DNA of 64,000 bases from assembly GCF_013280595.1 (NCBI RefSeq), contig NZ_JAAATY010000001.1, forward strand, positions 687,987 to 751,986. The letters run 5' to 3'. Each line of letters starts with the position of its first letter. Within the stretch, counting starts at the first letter, position 1. Both the position numbers and the translations under genes were made by a program. The notes beneath the pieces are model-generated. The model made no database searches, had not been told where the DNA came from, and saw nothing but the letters and a program-made list of their open reading frames with translations. Source of the stretch: Kibdelosporangium persicum. GTDB taxonomy: Bacteria > Actinomycetota > Actinomycetes > Mycobacteriales > Pseudonocardiaceae. Positions 28,117 through 37,749 of the stretch are shown piece by piece.

Positions 28117-29928
28117 ATGAAACCCCTGCGATTCCAGCCCGACCGACACCTGCTCACCCACCAGTTGTCCGGTCAGGTCTTCGATGAACTGTGTTCCGGC
28201 ACCGTGACGGACGAATTCGTCAAGGCTGTGACAGCCGCACAGTTCAGCAAACGAAAATTGTTACTACGCGCGCTCGCCGACTACGGCGTCGAGCACCCCC
28301 GAACCGTTGGCCCACTGACCGATGTCGAATCTCTGTGGGAGGTCCTGGCGGCCGCCGAAGACAAAGACCCCGATGTGGTCAGGGAGATACTGACCTATCC
28401 GACGGTCGGTGTGTGGGCTGCCAGAACGTTACGCAGAATCCACGGCCACGAACGCGATGCGCTGCCCGTGTGGTCCGAGTTCGGCTACTTGCACTCGCTC
28501 GTGGCTGCGGCGGCCATACGGACCCGGGTTTCATGCGACATCAGGGTGCCGGTCATGCACGGAATGGTCACGCTGCCGACTTTTGGCCAAGTCCGGTTGC
28601 CGATCGCATTCCCAACCGGCTTCGTCGAACTGCACACCTCGGATGGCAACGCTGTACTCAGAACTGGTGTGGGCAGAGAAGTCGTCACGTTCCAGCCGTC
28701 CACGGACAGCCGCCACATCCTCCGCCCCCATCGACATGTCTCCATGGCGCGCGGTCTACGGCTGGAGGTGGAGATAAACGACACCGATCCGTACCGGGAG
28801 TTCTCAGCACCGATGCCGCCGCGCCGAATGGACACGGTCCAATCAGCGGAGTGGCGGAAGATCCTCGACGAAGCCTTTGACATCCTGACGCTCTGGCATC
28901 CTGGATACGCGAGGGAACTCGCGGCCGGTCTGCGTATGGTGACACCGCTCAGTCCTGGCGGAACGGTCAAAGGCGCGTCCTCCTCGGTCGCGATCGGCGC
29001 TGTGGGCGCCGCAGGCACAGGATCGGCGACGGCACTGGCCGAGACGCTTGTGCACGAATTCCAGCACTCCAAGGTGAACGGCCTGCTGAACCTCTTCGAT
29101 GTGGGCGGTCAGCACGTGGCCACCTATGCCCCCTGGCGAGACGATCCCCGGCCGCTGACCGGCTTGCTGCACGGCGTCTTCGCGTTCTTCAGCGTGGCCG
29201 AGTTCTGGCGGATTCAGCGTGACCTTGTGCCTCCCCACGAGAAACCAGCGGCGGACTTCACGTTCGCACTGCGCAGGCATCAAGTCATCGAAGCGGTCAG
29301 CTCGCTGCGCCATCACCCTGCTTTGACCGCGGTGGGAAAGCGTCTCGTCGAGGCGATCGACGCCAGACTCGGCCCGCTGCGACTCCAGCCGATCGAGCCG
29401 GAACTCGCCGCCACGATCGCCACGATCACCGACGATCACCGTGCGACGTGGCGCCTCCAGCACACCCGGCCCGATCCACAGGACCTCGTCCGGCTCTCCA
29501 ACGCATGGCTGGTGGCCGTTCCCGCACCCACCGTCGCGCCCAGCAAAGTAGTGCTCAACTCAAGGTCGCGAACGCGGTCGGCCCGACGTGATCTCCTGCT
29601 GCTGAAAGCGACTGAGCCCGACCGTTTCGCGGAGACCATGCGGCACTCGGCGGTGTCGTCCGCCGATTCGGCGTTCCTGACGGGCGACTACGCCACTGCG
29701 GCCATCGGGTACACAACACTGGTCCAGACAATGCCGCATGACGTGGACAGCTGGATCGGGCTCGGCCTGTCCATGCGAGCTCAGGGCAACGCCGCGGCGA
29801 CGGCGATCCTCGACTCACCCGAGGTCGTTGTGGCCTTGTACCGGAAGATTCTCGCGCGCACCGGCACGGGCCCGGACCTGCCGCGTCTGACGGGATGGCT
29901 CAGCTCGGTGGCGGTCGGCGTCGAGTGA
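28117..29928 (+). CDS. HEXXH-motif putative peptide beta-hydroxylase, module B
   Basis: A 603-residue paralogue of the module A enzyme, starting at ATG 28117 with GAGG upstream. The metal motif is HEFQH from residue 313 in TLVHEFQHSKVNGLL; RPLTGLLHGVFAFFSVAEFW and ADFTFALRRHQ are conserved with module A. FGYLHSLVAAAAIRTR corresponds to LSYLQSLAAAAAVRAG in A, showing homology over the full length. No radical SAM motif is present. It ends 22 bases before the end of the convergent STAND gene. The peptide at 27930 is the presumed substrate. Confidence 0.75.
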   Translation: MKPLRFQPDRHLLTHQLSGQVFDELCSGTVTDEFVKAVTAAQFSKRKLLLRALADYGVEHPRTVGPLTDVESLWEVLAAAEDKDPDVVREILTYPTVGVWAARTLRRIHGHERDALPVWSEFGYLHSLVAAAAIRTRVSCDIRVPVMHGMVTLPTFGQVRLPIAFPTGFVELHTSDGNAVLRTGVGREVVTFQPSTDSRHILRPHRHVSMARGLRLEVEINDTDPYREFSAPMPPRRMDTVQSAEWRKILDEAFDILTLWHPGYARELAAGLRMVTPLSPGGTVKGASSSVAIGAVGAAGTGSATALAETLVHEFQHSKVNGLLNLFDVGGQHVATYAPWRDDPRPLTGLLHGVFAFFSVAEFWRIQRDLVPPHEKPAADFTFALRRHQVIEAVSSLRHHPALTAVGKRLVEAIDARLGPLRLQPIEPELAATIATITDDHRATWRLQHTRPDPQDLVRLSNAWLVAVPAPTVAPSKVVLNSRSRTRSARRDLLLLKATEPDRFAETMRHSAVSSADSAFLTGDYATAAIGYTTLVQTMPHDVDSWIGLGLSMRAQGNAAATAILDSPEVVVALYRKILARTGTGPDLPRLTGWLSSVAVGVE

Positions 29929-29950
29929 CAACCCGACGCCGACCAAGGCA

Positions 29951-32900
29951 TCACAGCTGCATGGTGTCGGTGTCGCAGTTGGCCCTGATGAACTGGTCAG
30001 CGGCCAACGTGGCCGGGTGATCCGGGCCGAGGGTGTTGCGGAAGTTCGTCACCGTGGCGCCGTGCAGCGCGGCCGATTCCTCTTTCCTGCCGAGGATCTG
30101 CAGATCGATCGACAGGTTCAGCGCGACGGCCAGGGTAGACGGGTGGTGCTCACCCAGGACCCTGGTCGACCGTTCGAGCGTGTCCACGTCCAAGGCGTGC
30201 GCCGCCTCGATGTCGCCCATCGCCGCCAGGTCGCTGGCCAGGTTCGTCGCGCAGACAAGCGAGAACGGATGATCCTTGTCGAAGATCTTGTACAGCGTGT
30301 CCAGGGCCTTGGCGTCGATGTCCCTCGCCTCGTTCACCCGCTTGAGCAGGCGCAGCGTGACGGCCAGGTTGATCGCGGCGATCAGGCTGAACGGGTGGTT
30401 CTCGCCGAACTGGGAGATGAACAGCCGCCAGCTGTGTTCCGCCAGATCACGGGACTCGGCCAGGGAACCCAGCACTCTCAGGTCCGCCGACAGGCCCATC
30501 TCCGCGGTGATCGTGTCGACGTTGTTGTCCCCCTGCCGCCACCGGTACAGCCGGACACATTCCTCCGACAGTTCACGCGCTTGCTGGTGCAGCCCGGCCT
30601 TGCGCCGAGCCACGGCGAGGTTGCGCATCGCCCCGATCGTTCGAGGGTGGTCGTCACCGATCACGACTCGCTGCCGAGCCAGGTTCTCTTCCTGGATCCG
30701 GCAGGCCTCGACGTACTCACCGCATTCGCGGACGTCCATCGCCAAGGCGTTCATCGACAAGAACGTGCTGGAATGTTCGTCCCCCATGACGATCTTCTTC
30801 CGGCGCCAGGTCTCCTCGTCCAGCTTTCTGGCTTCGACGAACCGCCCGTTCAGCCGGAGACTGCCTGCCAGGTTGTTGGCGTACCTCAGGGTCGCGGGGT
30901 CTTCGTCGCCCAGGACCTGCCTTGCCTTCTCCAGAATGGTCGTCTGCGTGGCAAGCTCCTCGGAGAACCTGCCGAGAGCACGCAACCCGGTTCGGTATGC
31001 GTCGGCGACCGTCAGGTACAACTCGTTGTCCTCGCCGAAGATGTCCCTGACCCGCTTGTAGACCTCCTCGTTGAGCTTTCGTGCCTCGTCGAATCGACCG
31101 AGCCTGAAGAGGGCGAGCCCGCGCAACGAGGCGGCCATCAGGGTGTCCTCGTGTGCTTCACCGAAATAGATCTTCCAGGTCTCGGCTGCTTCTTTGGCGT
31201 TGGCCAGTGCGACCTCGTAGTCACCGACCCCGAGCAGGTAACGGATGAGGTTGATGATGAGCCGGCGGACCCAGGCGTCCGACTGGCACTCGATCGCCCT
31301 CGACATGGTGGTGTGCGGGAGCAGTTCGGCGTAGCGAGGCCAGTTCGCGGCCGCGTCGGGGTCGTCCGGGTCGCCGTGGACCAACAACATGTGCACGGCG
31401 TGCCGCATGCTGTCTTTTTCCTTCTCGGTCAGCTGGCTTTTCAGCACGGTCTGGACCAGGCGGTGCAACTGGAGGGTGTTGTTGCGGTGGTCGATCTTGG
31501 CCAGGCTGTACCTGCTGATCTCCCGGATCGCGCGGTTGAGCTTGATCGGATCGCTCAGCGCGTTGGCGAGTTCGAGGGGGACGGGCACCGCCCGGCCGCC
31601 GGTGAACAGGCTGCGGGAAATGGGTTCGGGTCCGAAGAAGGCGCAGACCTGGAGCAGTTGCAGCGCCGCGGGATGCGATGTCCGCAGACGGTGCAGCGGG
31701 ACGTTCCACGCGGCGGCGACCGATCGCTGGTAGCCCATCGCGCCGTACTCGGCCGCGCGTTCGTCGCCCAGCAGGTCGGTCAGGTTCTGCTCAAGCAAGG
31801 CAAGGTATTCGTCGACGGGCATGCCCGTCTGCCCGCGCCACGCCGCGGCCTGCTCGACCGCGAGGGGCAGGTCGCCGAGGGCGTCGGCGAGCTTGTCGGC
31901 GTCCTCGTCGGAGATGTCCCCGCCGCGCAGGCGAAGCAGGTCGATGCTTTCCTGACGGGTGAACAGGTCCACCTCGACGGTGCGCGCGACGCCTGCCCAG
32001 TCGGGGTTTCGTGACGTGACGATGACGTGGCCGGAACTGGCCGGGATGAACGGGCTGACGACGTCGGGGTGCTCGGCGTTGTCGAAGACCAGCAGCCATC
32101 GCTGGTGCGGGGTTCGCTTCCGCAGGGCCTCGAGGACTTCCGGCCGCGCCGTTTCCGCCGAGCTGCCGGGAAGGCCGAGTTTCTTGGCCAGTTCGACGAA
32201 GCTGGCGTTGATCTGCGACAGCTGCTCCGACGGGATCCACCAGATCACGTCGTATTCGGAGCTGTGCCGGTAGATGTATTCGACGACGGTCTGAGACTTC
32301 CCGACACCGCCCATTCCGTGCAGTGCTTCCGGGAGGACCGCCGTGGCCCGGTCGTCGCCTTCGAGCAGTCGTTCCTGCAAGCGGTCGAGAAGTGCGGAAC
32401 GGCCAACGAAGTCCGGATTTCGCAGCGGAACGTTTCCCCAGATTTGCGGCCTGACGACGGTTCCTTTGCGGGGTTCGGTTGTGGGTGTGCCGGAAACACT
32501 CATTTCGTCGTCCTCCACAGAGGCTGTCATCGACTCGCTTCTTCCGCCGCTGATATTTTCATGGCCGGCGGTATCGTAAGGCTCACCTGGCGGCATAACA
32601 CGTTGATCTTGATAATTTCCCCCAATGGGCTGACCCGGCACTCCGGTTTCGGAGTACTTTCTCAATCTCTCCCCCAGAGAACGGGCTCGCTGCGAGTAGT
32701 GACTTCCGGAGACGGCCGCCAGGACCGCGGCCTCGATTTTCACGTAGTCCAGATTCGCCGCCGTGACCACTGGCTGCGGCGCTGTCGACGGCATGTCGAC
32801 CGCGTCCCGGAAGTTTTTCAGGAAAGGCACACTCGCACCGAATGCGTCGCTCACGACGCGGACGACGCGGACCGTGTCGGCGCGAACTCCCATGGAGAGC

Positions 32901-34306
32901 AGTTCTTCGCGGACACCGTCGAAGAATTCGTACGCCATCGCCGCCGGATCGGTCACCGAGCGGAGTGCGGCGGTCGGTTTCACGATTCCGCCGAGGAGCA
33001 CCTCGGCGATGGTGGACATTTCCGAGCCATCGAGCATCACGTGCTCGACGAATTGCATCACGGGGAGGTTCAACGGGGTCGCGGCCAGGAGGCAGGCCAG
33101 TTGGAAAGCGCGTTTCGAGGCGTAGGTCCTGAAACGGAGGACTCGCTCGCGCGGCGAGATGTAGGGCTCGGCGATGCCGATCGGGTAGTCGGCCTCGACC
33201 GGCCAGGTCGTGCTGGCGTGGATCGCGGTTGTCTCCGTCGCGCCGCCCGCGATCAGCGTTGCCCAGCCGGAGAGCCACTCGGGCGCCAGCGCGAGGACGG
33301 GGACCACGACTCCGTCGTTCGGCGGCGGCTCGGCGTGCAACATTCTGTTGGGGGCGCCCGGAGTCGGCGACGACAGACGCACGCGGTGCGGGGACAGGCC
33401 GCCCCAGCTCCATAGCCTGTCGTTCAGGACGTTGACGATGGCGAGGGGCATTCGTTCGGCCAGCTCGGCGATCAGGTGCTCGGCCGCGCCGGTGCGCCAG
33501 GCAGCGCCGATGGCGTCGGTGATCACCAGGACGATCGTGCGGCCCGTCGGGTCGACGAGGTCGGACCAGTGGCGTGGCACGCCGGTGCCCGCGACAGCCA
33601 ACGGCAGGGCGGTGGCACGTGAGCCGTCTGTCTCGTAGGTTCGGATGTTGCGGAATGCTCCCAGATTTCCCAGGATTCCGGTGAACTCGTCCACGGTTTG
33701 GCGCCATATCGCCAATGTCGGCGCCGAGTCGACGATCAGCAGCAGCTCGAATTTCCGCCACGGCGCCGGTCGCCAGGCGGGCAGCCAGATCTTTTCCTCC
33801 GCCGCCCTGCTGGCGGTGGCCTCCTCGTCGAGAACGTTCAGCCACGGCGACGGGGCGCGCTTTGTCAGCGGGCGCAGTGCCTGTTCGATCGCGCGGGGAT
33901 CGCGCAGTGCCGGAACGGCCGGCCAGCGCAGCGGAGCGGACGCCCGTGAGGTGTCCACCAATGTCGGGCGGACCGCTCCTCGTTGGCGTGCCGCCCATTC
34001 CTCGTACCGCTCGGGCTGTTTTCGTTTGGGTGGCGGTGTTTCCCGTGGTGGAAGGGTCGGTTCCGGTTCCGGTTCCGGTCGGCGTTCACTTTCGGGAGTT
34101 CGCGGGGGATGTTCCGGTTCGGGTTTTGCCCGGGGCGGTGGCGGGGATTCCCTTTCCCCAGCGTGAATGCACCGCACCAGCCACCAGATGTCGCGCAGTT
34201 CCTGCCAAGTCAGGTCCGTCGGTCGTGCCTTCGCATGCCCGGCCGTCACCTGCCACATCAGACCGGGTTCCCGGTCTGGTGGCTCATCGGACGGCAGGGC
34301 GCTCAA
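29951..34306 (-). CDS. vWA / NB-ARC / TPR STAND protein, FxsT/SAV_2336-like, module B
   Basis: A 1451-residue paralogue of the 21013-25209 protein. I chose TTG 34306, which overlaps the MoxR stop (TTGA) and has AGGAG nine bases upstream; ATG 34258 is the alternative. The vWA-like domain has LLIVDSAPTL near residue 187, again lacking the middle MIDAS serine. NB-ARC has GMGGVGKSQ at about 660, LLVFDNA and HVIVTSRN. A long TPR array follows. The tail CDTDTMQL-COOH is identical to module A. Compared with A it has extra proline-rich linkers (EPEPEPTLPPRETPPPK) before the vWA region and a longer insertion before NB-ARC. Confidence 0.8.
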   Translation of the reverse strand: MSALPSDEPPDREPGLMWQVTAGHAKARPTDLTWQELRDIWWLVRCIHAGERESPPPPRAKPEPEHPPRTPESERRPEPEPEPTLPPRETPPPKRKQPERYEEWAARQRGAVRPTLVDTSRASAPLRWPAVPALRDPRAIEQALRPLTKRAPSPWLNVLDEEATASRAAEEKIWLPAWRPAPWRKFELLLIVDSAPTLAIWRQTVDEFTGILGNLGAFRNIRTYETDGSRATALPLAVAGTGVPRHWSDLVDPTGRTIVLVITDAIGAAWRTGAAEHLIAELAERMPLAIVNVLNDRLWSWGGLSPHRVRLSSPTPGAPNRMLHAEPPPNDGVVVPVLALAPEWLSGWATLIAGGATETTAIHASTTWPVEADYPIGIAEPYISPRERVLRFRTYASKRAFQLACLLAATPLNLPVMQFVEHVMLDGSEMSTIAEVLLGGIVKPTAALRSVTDPAAMAYEFFDGVREELLSMGVRADTVRVVRVVSDAFGASVPFLKNFRDAVDMPSTAPQPVVTAANLDYVKIEAAVLAAVSGSHYSQRARSLGERLRKYSETGVPGQPIGGNYQDQRVMPPGEPYDTAGHENISGGRSESMTASVEDDEMSVSGTPTTEPRKGTVVRPQIWGNVPLRNPDFVGRSALLDRLQERLLEGDDRATAVLPEALHGMGGVGKSQTVVEYIYRHSSEYDVIWWIPSEQLSQINASFVELAKKLGLPGSSAETARPEVLEALRKRTPHQRWLLVFDNAEHPDVVSPFIPASSGHVIVTSRNPDWAGVARTVEVDLFTRQESIDLLRLRGGDISDEDADKLADALGDLPLAVEQAAAWRGQTGMPVDEYLALLEQNLTDLLGDERAAEYGAMGYQRSVAAAWNVPLHRLRTSHPAALQLLQVCAFFGPEPISRSLFTGGRAVPVPLELANALSDPIKLNRAIREISRYSLAKIDHRNNTLQLHRLVQTVLKSQLTEKEKDSMRHAVHMLLVHGDPDDPDAAANWPRYAELLPHTTMSRAIECQSDAWVRRLIINLIRYLLGVGDYEVALANAKEAAETWKIYFGEAHEDTLMAASLRGLALFRLGRFDEARKLNEEVYKRVRDIFGEDNELYLTVADAYRTGLRALGRFSEELATQTTILEKARQVLGDEDPATLRYANNLAGSLRLNGRFVEARKLDEETWRRKKIVMGDEHSSTFLSMNALAMDVRECGEYVEACRIQEENLARQRVVIGDDHPRTIGAMRNLAVARRKAGLHQQARELSEECVRLYRWRQGDNNVDTITAEMGLSADLRVLGSLAESRDLAEHSWRLFISQFGENHPFSLIAAINLAVTLRLLKRVNEARDIDAKALDTLYKIFDKDHPFSLVCATNLASDLAAMGDIEAAHALDVDTLERSTRVLGEHHPSTLAVALNLSIDLQILGRKEESAALHGATVTNFRNTLGPDHPATLAADQFIRANCDTDTMQL

Positions 34307-35337
34307 CTCGTGACGCTCCTGCTCTGCAACGGATGCCAGATCGCCGACAGCAGCGACTTCCACTCGTCGTCGTCAGGCTGGTGCACGCCCGCGGTGACGA
34401 GCTCGACGGCGAGGTGCACGGCGTTGAGCAGCTGGTCGGCCGCGAGGCCGCCGTGTTCGTCGCTGCGCTGGAGGAACTCGCCGATCAGCCGGGCGACGTC
34501 GACTCCTTCGGTCGGCCCGAACTGTGCCGCCACCATCGCGCCGAGTTGCTTCTCGTTCGGCGGTTCGAGGTGCAGTTGCAGGCAGCGGCGCAGCAGGGCG
34601 GGCGGGAACTCCCGCTCGCCGTTGCTGGTGATGATCACGATGGGGAACGCGCGGCACTGCACGCGGCCGCGCTTGATCGTCGCGGTGCCGCCCCAGTCGT
34701 CGGTCATCACGGTGACCTCCGGCTGCTGCTTGGCGATCCGCACCAGCTGCTCGATCCGGTATTCGCCTTCCTCGAAGGCGTTCAGCAGATCGTTCGGCAG
34801 GTCGATGTCGCCCTTGTCCAGCTCGTCCACCAGCAGGACGCGAGGCAGGTCGTACGGCAGCAGCGCCGTACCGAGCGGCCCGAGGTGGATGAACTCGCCG
34901 ATGTCCGGCTCCTCGTGCGGACGCGTGTTGGCCGCTTGCACCCGCCCGATGGCGTCGTAGGAGTACAACCCGTCCTGTAGCAGCGTGCGGCTGCCGATCG
35001 GCCAGCGCAGCACCGGGCCGAGCCCGAGCTCGGAGGCGATCAGGTACGCCAGACTCGACTTCCCCGTGCCCGGACGGCCCGTCACCAGCAACGGTCGCCG
35101 CAGGTAGATGGCCGCGTTGACCATCGCGACCTCGTGCGGCGTGGAGAGGTGCCGGCGGTTGGCCGCCTGGCCGATCCGGCGCGCCGTCTCGCCGCCGTCG
35201 TCGACCGGTCGCGGTTCGACGTGCCCGGCACCGGGGAACTGCCGCCACGGCGGAGCCTTCGGCAGGTTCTCGACCGGCGACGACCGGGGCTGCCCGGTCC
35301 CGGTGTAGACGCGCCAGTCCCGATTCCGCTCAGTCAT
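34303..35337 (-). CDS. MoxR-family AAA+ ATPase, module B
   Basis: A 344-residue AAA+ ATPase nearly collinear with the module A MoxR: Walker A GRPGTGKSS, Walker B RVLLVDELDKGD, sensor IVIITSNGEREFP and the C-terminal helical lid RLIGEFLQRSDEHGG. The ATG at 35337 overlaps the VMAP stop and the gene's own stop overlaps the next start, so the operon order VMAP-MoxR-STAND is the same as in module A. Confidence 0.85.
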   Translation of the reverse strand: MTERNRDWRVYTGTGQPRSSPVENLPKAPPWRQFPGAGHVEPRPVDDGGETARRIGQAANRRHLSTPHEVAMVNAAIYLRRPLLVTGRPGTGKSSLAYLIASELGLGPVLRWPIGSRTLLQDGLYSYDAIGRVQAANTRPHEEPDIGEFIHLGPLGTALLPYDLPRVLLVDELDKGDIDLPNDLLNAFEEGEYRIEQLVRIAKQQPEVTVMTDDWGGTATIKRGRVQCRAFPIVIITSNGEREFPPALLRRCLQLHLEPPNEKQLGAMVAAQFGPTEGVDVARLIGEFLQRSDEHGGLAADQLLNAVHLAVELVTAGVHQPDDDEWKSLLSAIWHPLQSRSVTS

Positions 35338-36809
35338 GCCGCGGGCACCCCTTCCGGGATCACCATCCGGTACGGGTCGTCCCACAGGATCGTCAGCTGG
35401 CTGCCGACGTGCCGCGGCCCCAGGCCGTCGGAGTAGGCGTTGGCGCGCACCATCCGCACCCGGTCGAGCAGGTGCAGCGGATTGGTCTCGTACAGGATGT
35501 TGTCCACCGCCGCGGCGAATTCCTCGGTGTCACAGTCCGAGCGGTGCCAGAGGATTACCGGGATTCCCGCGCGCAGCGCGATCGATATTTCGTCGGCGTA
35601 GGTCGCGCCGGTCGGCGGGGCGCTGAGGATCAGCGAGACAATGGACGGCGTGCGCTCGAAGTGGGAGACGAGTTCCCGTAACGCCTGGTGGGCGTTGGAC
35701 GGATTCTGGTAACCGCCGCCTTTGGCGACGCCGCCGTTTTCCTCGACCTGTGTCCTGAGTTCTTTCCAGCGGATGTACCACGCCCGGTGCCACTTCCGCG
35801 CCTTCATTCTTTCCAACGACCTGACGGAGACCGGGAAACGACAGCCCATCGGTTCGGGAAAACGTGACTCCGTCTCCCACTGCCACTGGTCGACGTCCAG
35901 GTTCAGCAATTCGGTGGAGAGCAGGAACTCCAGCCTGATGTTGGGCTCGAACTGCGCCCATTCCGACTCGACGGTCTCAATGACCTCGGCGACCCGGAAT
36001 TTCATCTCGGAGAGGTTACTGGCATGGACGTCCTGGCCTCTCTCCGGGTGCCACCCGTCGGATACGTCGAGTTGTTTCCATGTCGCCATCCGGTAAGCGT
36101 CACCGCTCGGACCAGCGCGTTCGATCTGGAACACCACGTATCCGTCCGAGCGCTGCGGCACCTTCGGCACCAGGGTCGTCGCCAGCTGCTCGCGCAACTT
36201 CGCCAGCTCCTGCTCCAGCCCCAGTTTCCCGGCCTGCCCGCTGACCCAGCGACGCAGTTCGACCGCGAGGTCCAGCCGCACGCGGCCGGCCAGGTGCTCG
36301 ACGAACACGATCGCCTTGGGCACACCGTCGACGCTCGCGTTGAGCGTTTCCAGCACCCGGAACATCTCCTGGTATGTCGTCTGGTCAGGCAGATCGAGCG
36401 CGGCCTCACCGGCGACCAGCCGGTACAGGTCTCCGATTTCCGGGATCACCACCCCGCTGAGCAGCGTGAACAGTTGTCTGCGATCCTCAGGCGAGATCGT
36501 GTCGTAGACGATCATATCGGTGATTACACGCTTGACATCTGCCATGGCGGTCGAGCCCGGCTCGAGCCGCTCGAGCACCTTCAGCAACGTCGGCAATCCG
36601 TCCGAACGCTGTCTGCAGGCGTTGACAAGACTGAACAGATGTGTGGTCGTCTGCGGGTATTCGTCGACGGCCAACGGATGATCAAGCTCGTCGCTGACTA
36701 TTCTGATCACCAGGTTTCGGCCACTCAGATCGTTAAGACAACCCACCCTCATCAACGCGCGGACAAGCGGCCAGAGAACGCCGTTGTCGCCGCCGTCGCC
36801 GTCCGTCAT
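35334..36809 (-). CDS. VMAP protein (EAD2-like domain plus VMAP C-terminal domain), module B
   Basis: A 491-residue paralogue of the module A VMAP. The N-terminal LVRALMRVGCLNDLSGRNLV segment is EAD2-like; LNLDVDQWQWETES, KWHRAWYIRWKEL and IPVILWHRSDCDTEEFAAAVD are shared with A. The ATG at 36809 is preceded by GGGGAGAGG, and a TATGAT box at about 36846-36851 on the same strand is a plausible -10. It heads the module B operon. Confidence 0.75.
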   Translation of the reverse strand: MTDGDGGDNGVLWPLVRALMRVGCLNDLSGRNLVIRIVSDELDHPLAVDEYPQTTTHLFSLVNACRQRSDGLPTLLKVLERLEPGSTAMADVKRVITDMIVYDTISPEDRRQLFTLLSGVVIPEIGDLYRLVAGEAALDLPDQTTYQEMFRVLETLNASVDGVPKAIVFVEHLAGRVRLDLAVELRRWVSGQAGKLGLEQELAKLREQLATTLVPKVPQRSDGYVVFQIERAGPSGDAYRMATWKQLDVSDGWHPERGQDVHASNLSEMKFRVAEVIETVESEWAQFEPNIRLEFLLSTELLNLDVDQWQWETESRFPEPMGCRFPVSVRSLERMKARKWHRAWYIRWKELRTQVEENGGVAKGGGYQNPSNAHQALRELVSHFERTPSIVSLILSAPPTGATYADEISIALRAGIPVILWHRSDCDTEEFAAAVDNILYETNPLHLLDRVRMVRANAYSDGLGPRHVGSQLTILWDDPYRMVIPEGVPAA

Positions 36810-36901
36810 TCGGAACCTCTCCCCTATCCGAAGGCGTGCCGTCCATCATAGGGGCGCTGGGCACTCGGGATCATTAGTTCAGACCGATGAGATTGCTTTC
36901 G

Positions 36902-37693
36902 TCAGCTCCGGCCCTGTTTCGCGTACGCGTCGGCGAGGCCGAAGACCTTTTGACCATAGGAAACGGAGTTGTTGTACGACAGCACCCCGGCCCACCAGCC
37001 GGCGGGCGATCCCATGTCGCGGCCGCCGACGCACAGGTAGCGGGCCGCGGCCAGGGCGGCGTCGTCGATCTGCTGGGGGTCGCCGCGGCCGTCGCCGTCG
37101 CCGTCCGAGGCCCATTTGGCCCAGGTCGACGGGATGAACTGCATGGGGCCGACGGCGCGGTCGAGGGTCGCGTCGCCGTCGTAGCGGCCACCGTCGGTGT
37201 CCGAGATGTGTTTGACGCCGGCCGATCCGTCCAAGGGCACGCCGATGATCGGTTTGGTCGGACGGCCGTCATCACCGAGTCGCGCACCGCCGTACTGGCC
37301 GTGGTTGGACTCGATGCGGCCGATCCCCGCGAGTGTGGCCCAGGACAGACGGCAGCCGGGCGTTGTGGAGCGCAGGACGAGTTCGGCGTTGCCGTACGAC
37401 CTCAACGCACGGGCGGGAATTCCGGTCCTACGAGAGACCTGGTTCGCCCATGCGACCAAGGGGGCAACACCGGCCGTCGCCTGCGGCACGCTGTCCGCTG
37501 CCGCCGCCGGTGCGACCGCGCCCGGTTGCACGGGCGCGGGCTGAACCTGCAGAGCGGGGATCTCGGTGGTGACCGGTCCGGCTTGTGGCGCCGATGTGGC
37601 GTTCAGCAGCCACACGCCGCCGCTCGCGAGTACGACCACCAGCGCGACCAAAGCAAGCCGCAAGAGCAGCCCTCGACGACGATCAACCACCAT
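36902..37693 (-). CDS. lytic murein transglycosylase (membrane-anchored or secreted)
   Basis: A 263-residue protein. Residues 9-30 (LLLRLALVALVVVLASGGVW) are a signal anchor, followed by an Ala/Pro-rich linker. The catalytic domain (about 75-260) has LAGIGRIESNHGQYGG, with the catalytic Glu in RIESNHG, and the motif GPMQFIPSTWAKWASDGDGDG, typical of the MltB/SLT_2-like actinobacterial family. It would cleave peptidoglycan to anhydromuropeptides outside the membrane. It follows module B on the same strand but is separated by 92 bases and probably has its own promoter. Confidence 0.85.
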   Translation of the reverse strand: MVVDRRRGLLLRLALVALVVVLASGGVWLLNATSAPQAGPVTTEIPALQVQPAPVQPGAVAPAAAADSVPQATAGVAPLVAWANQVSRRTGIPARALRSYGNAELVLRSTTPGCRLSWATLAGIGRIESNHGQYGGARLGDDGRPTKPIIGVPLDGSAGVKHISDTDGGRYDGDATLDRAVGPMQFIPSTWAKWASDGDGDGRGDPQQIDDAALAAARYLCVGGRDMGSPAGWWAGVLSYNNSVSYGQKVFGLADAYAKQGRS

Positions 37694-37749
37694 GGGTCGT
37701 CAACGACGAGGGCCAAGCCCTGGTTACGTCTTCGATCAGGCCACCAAGA

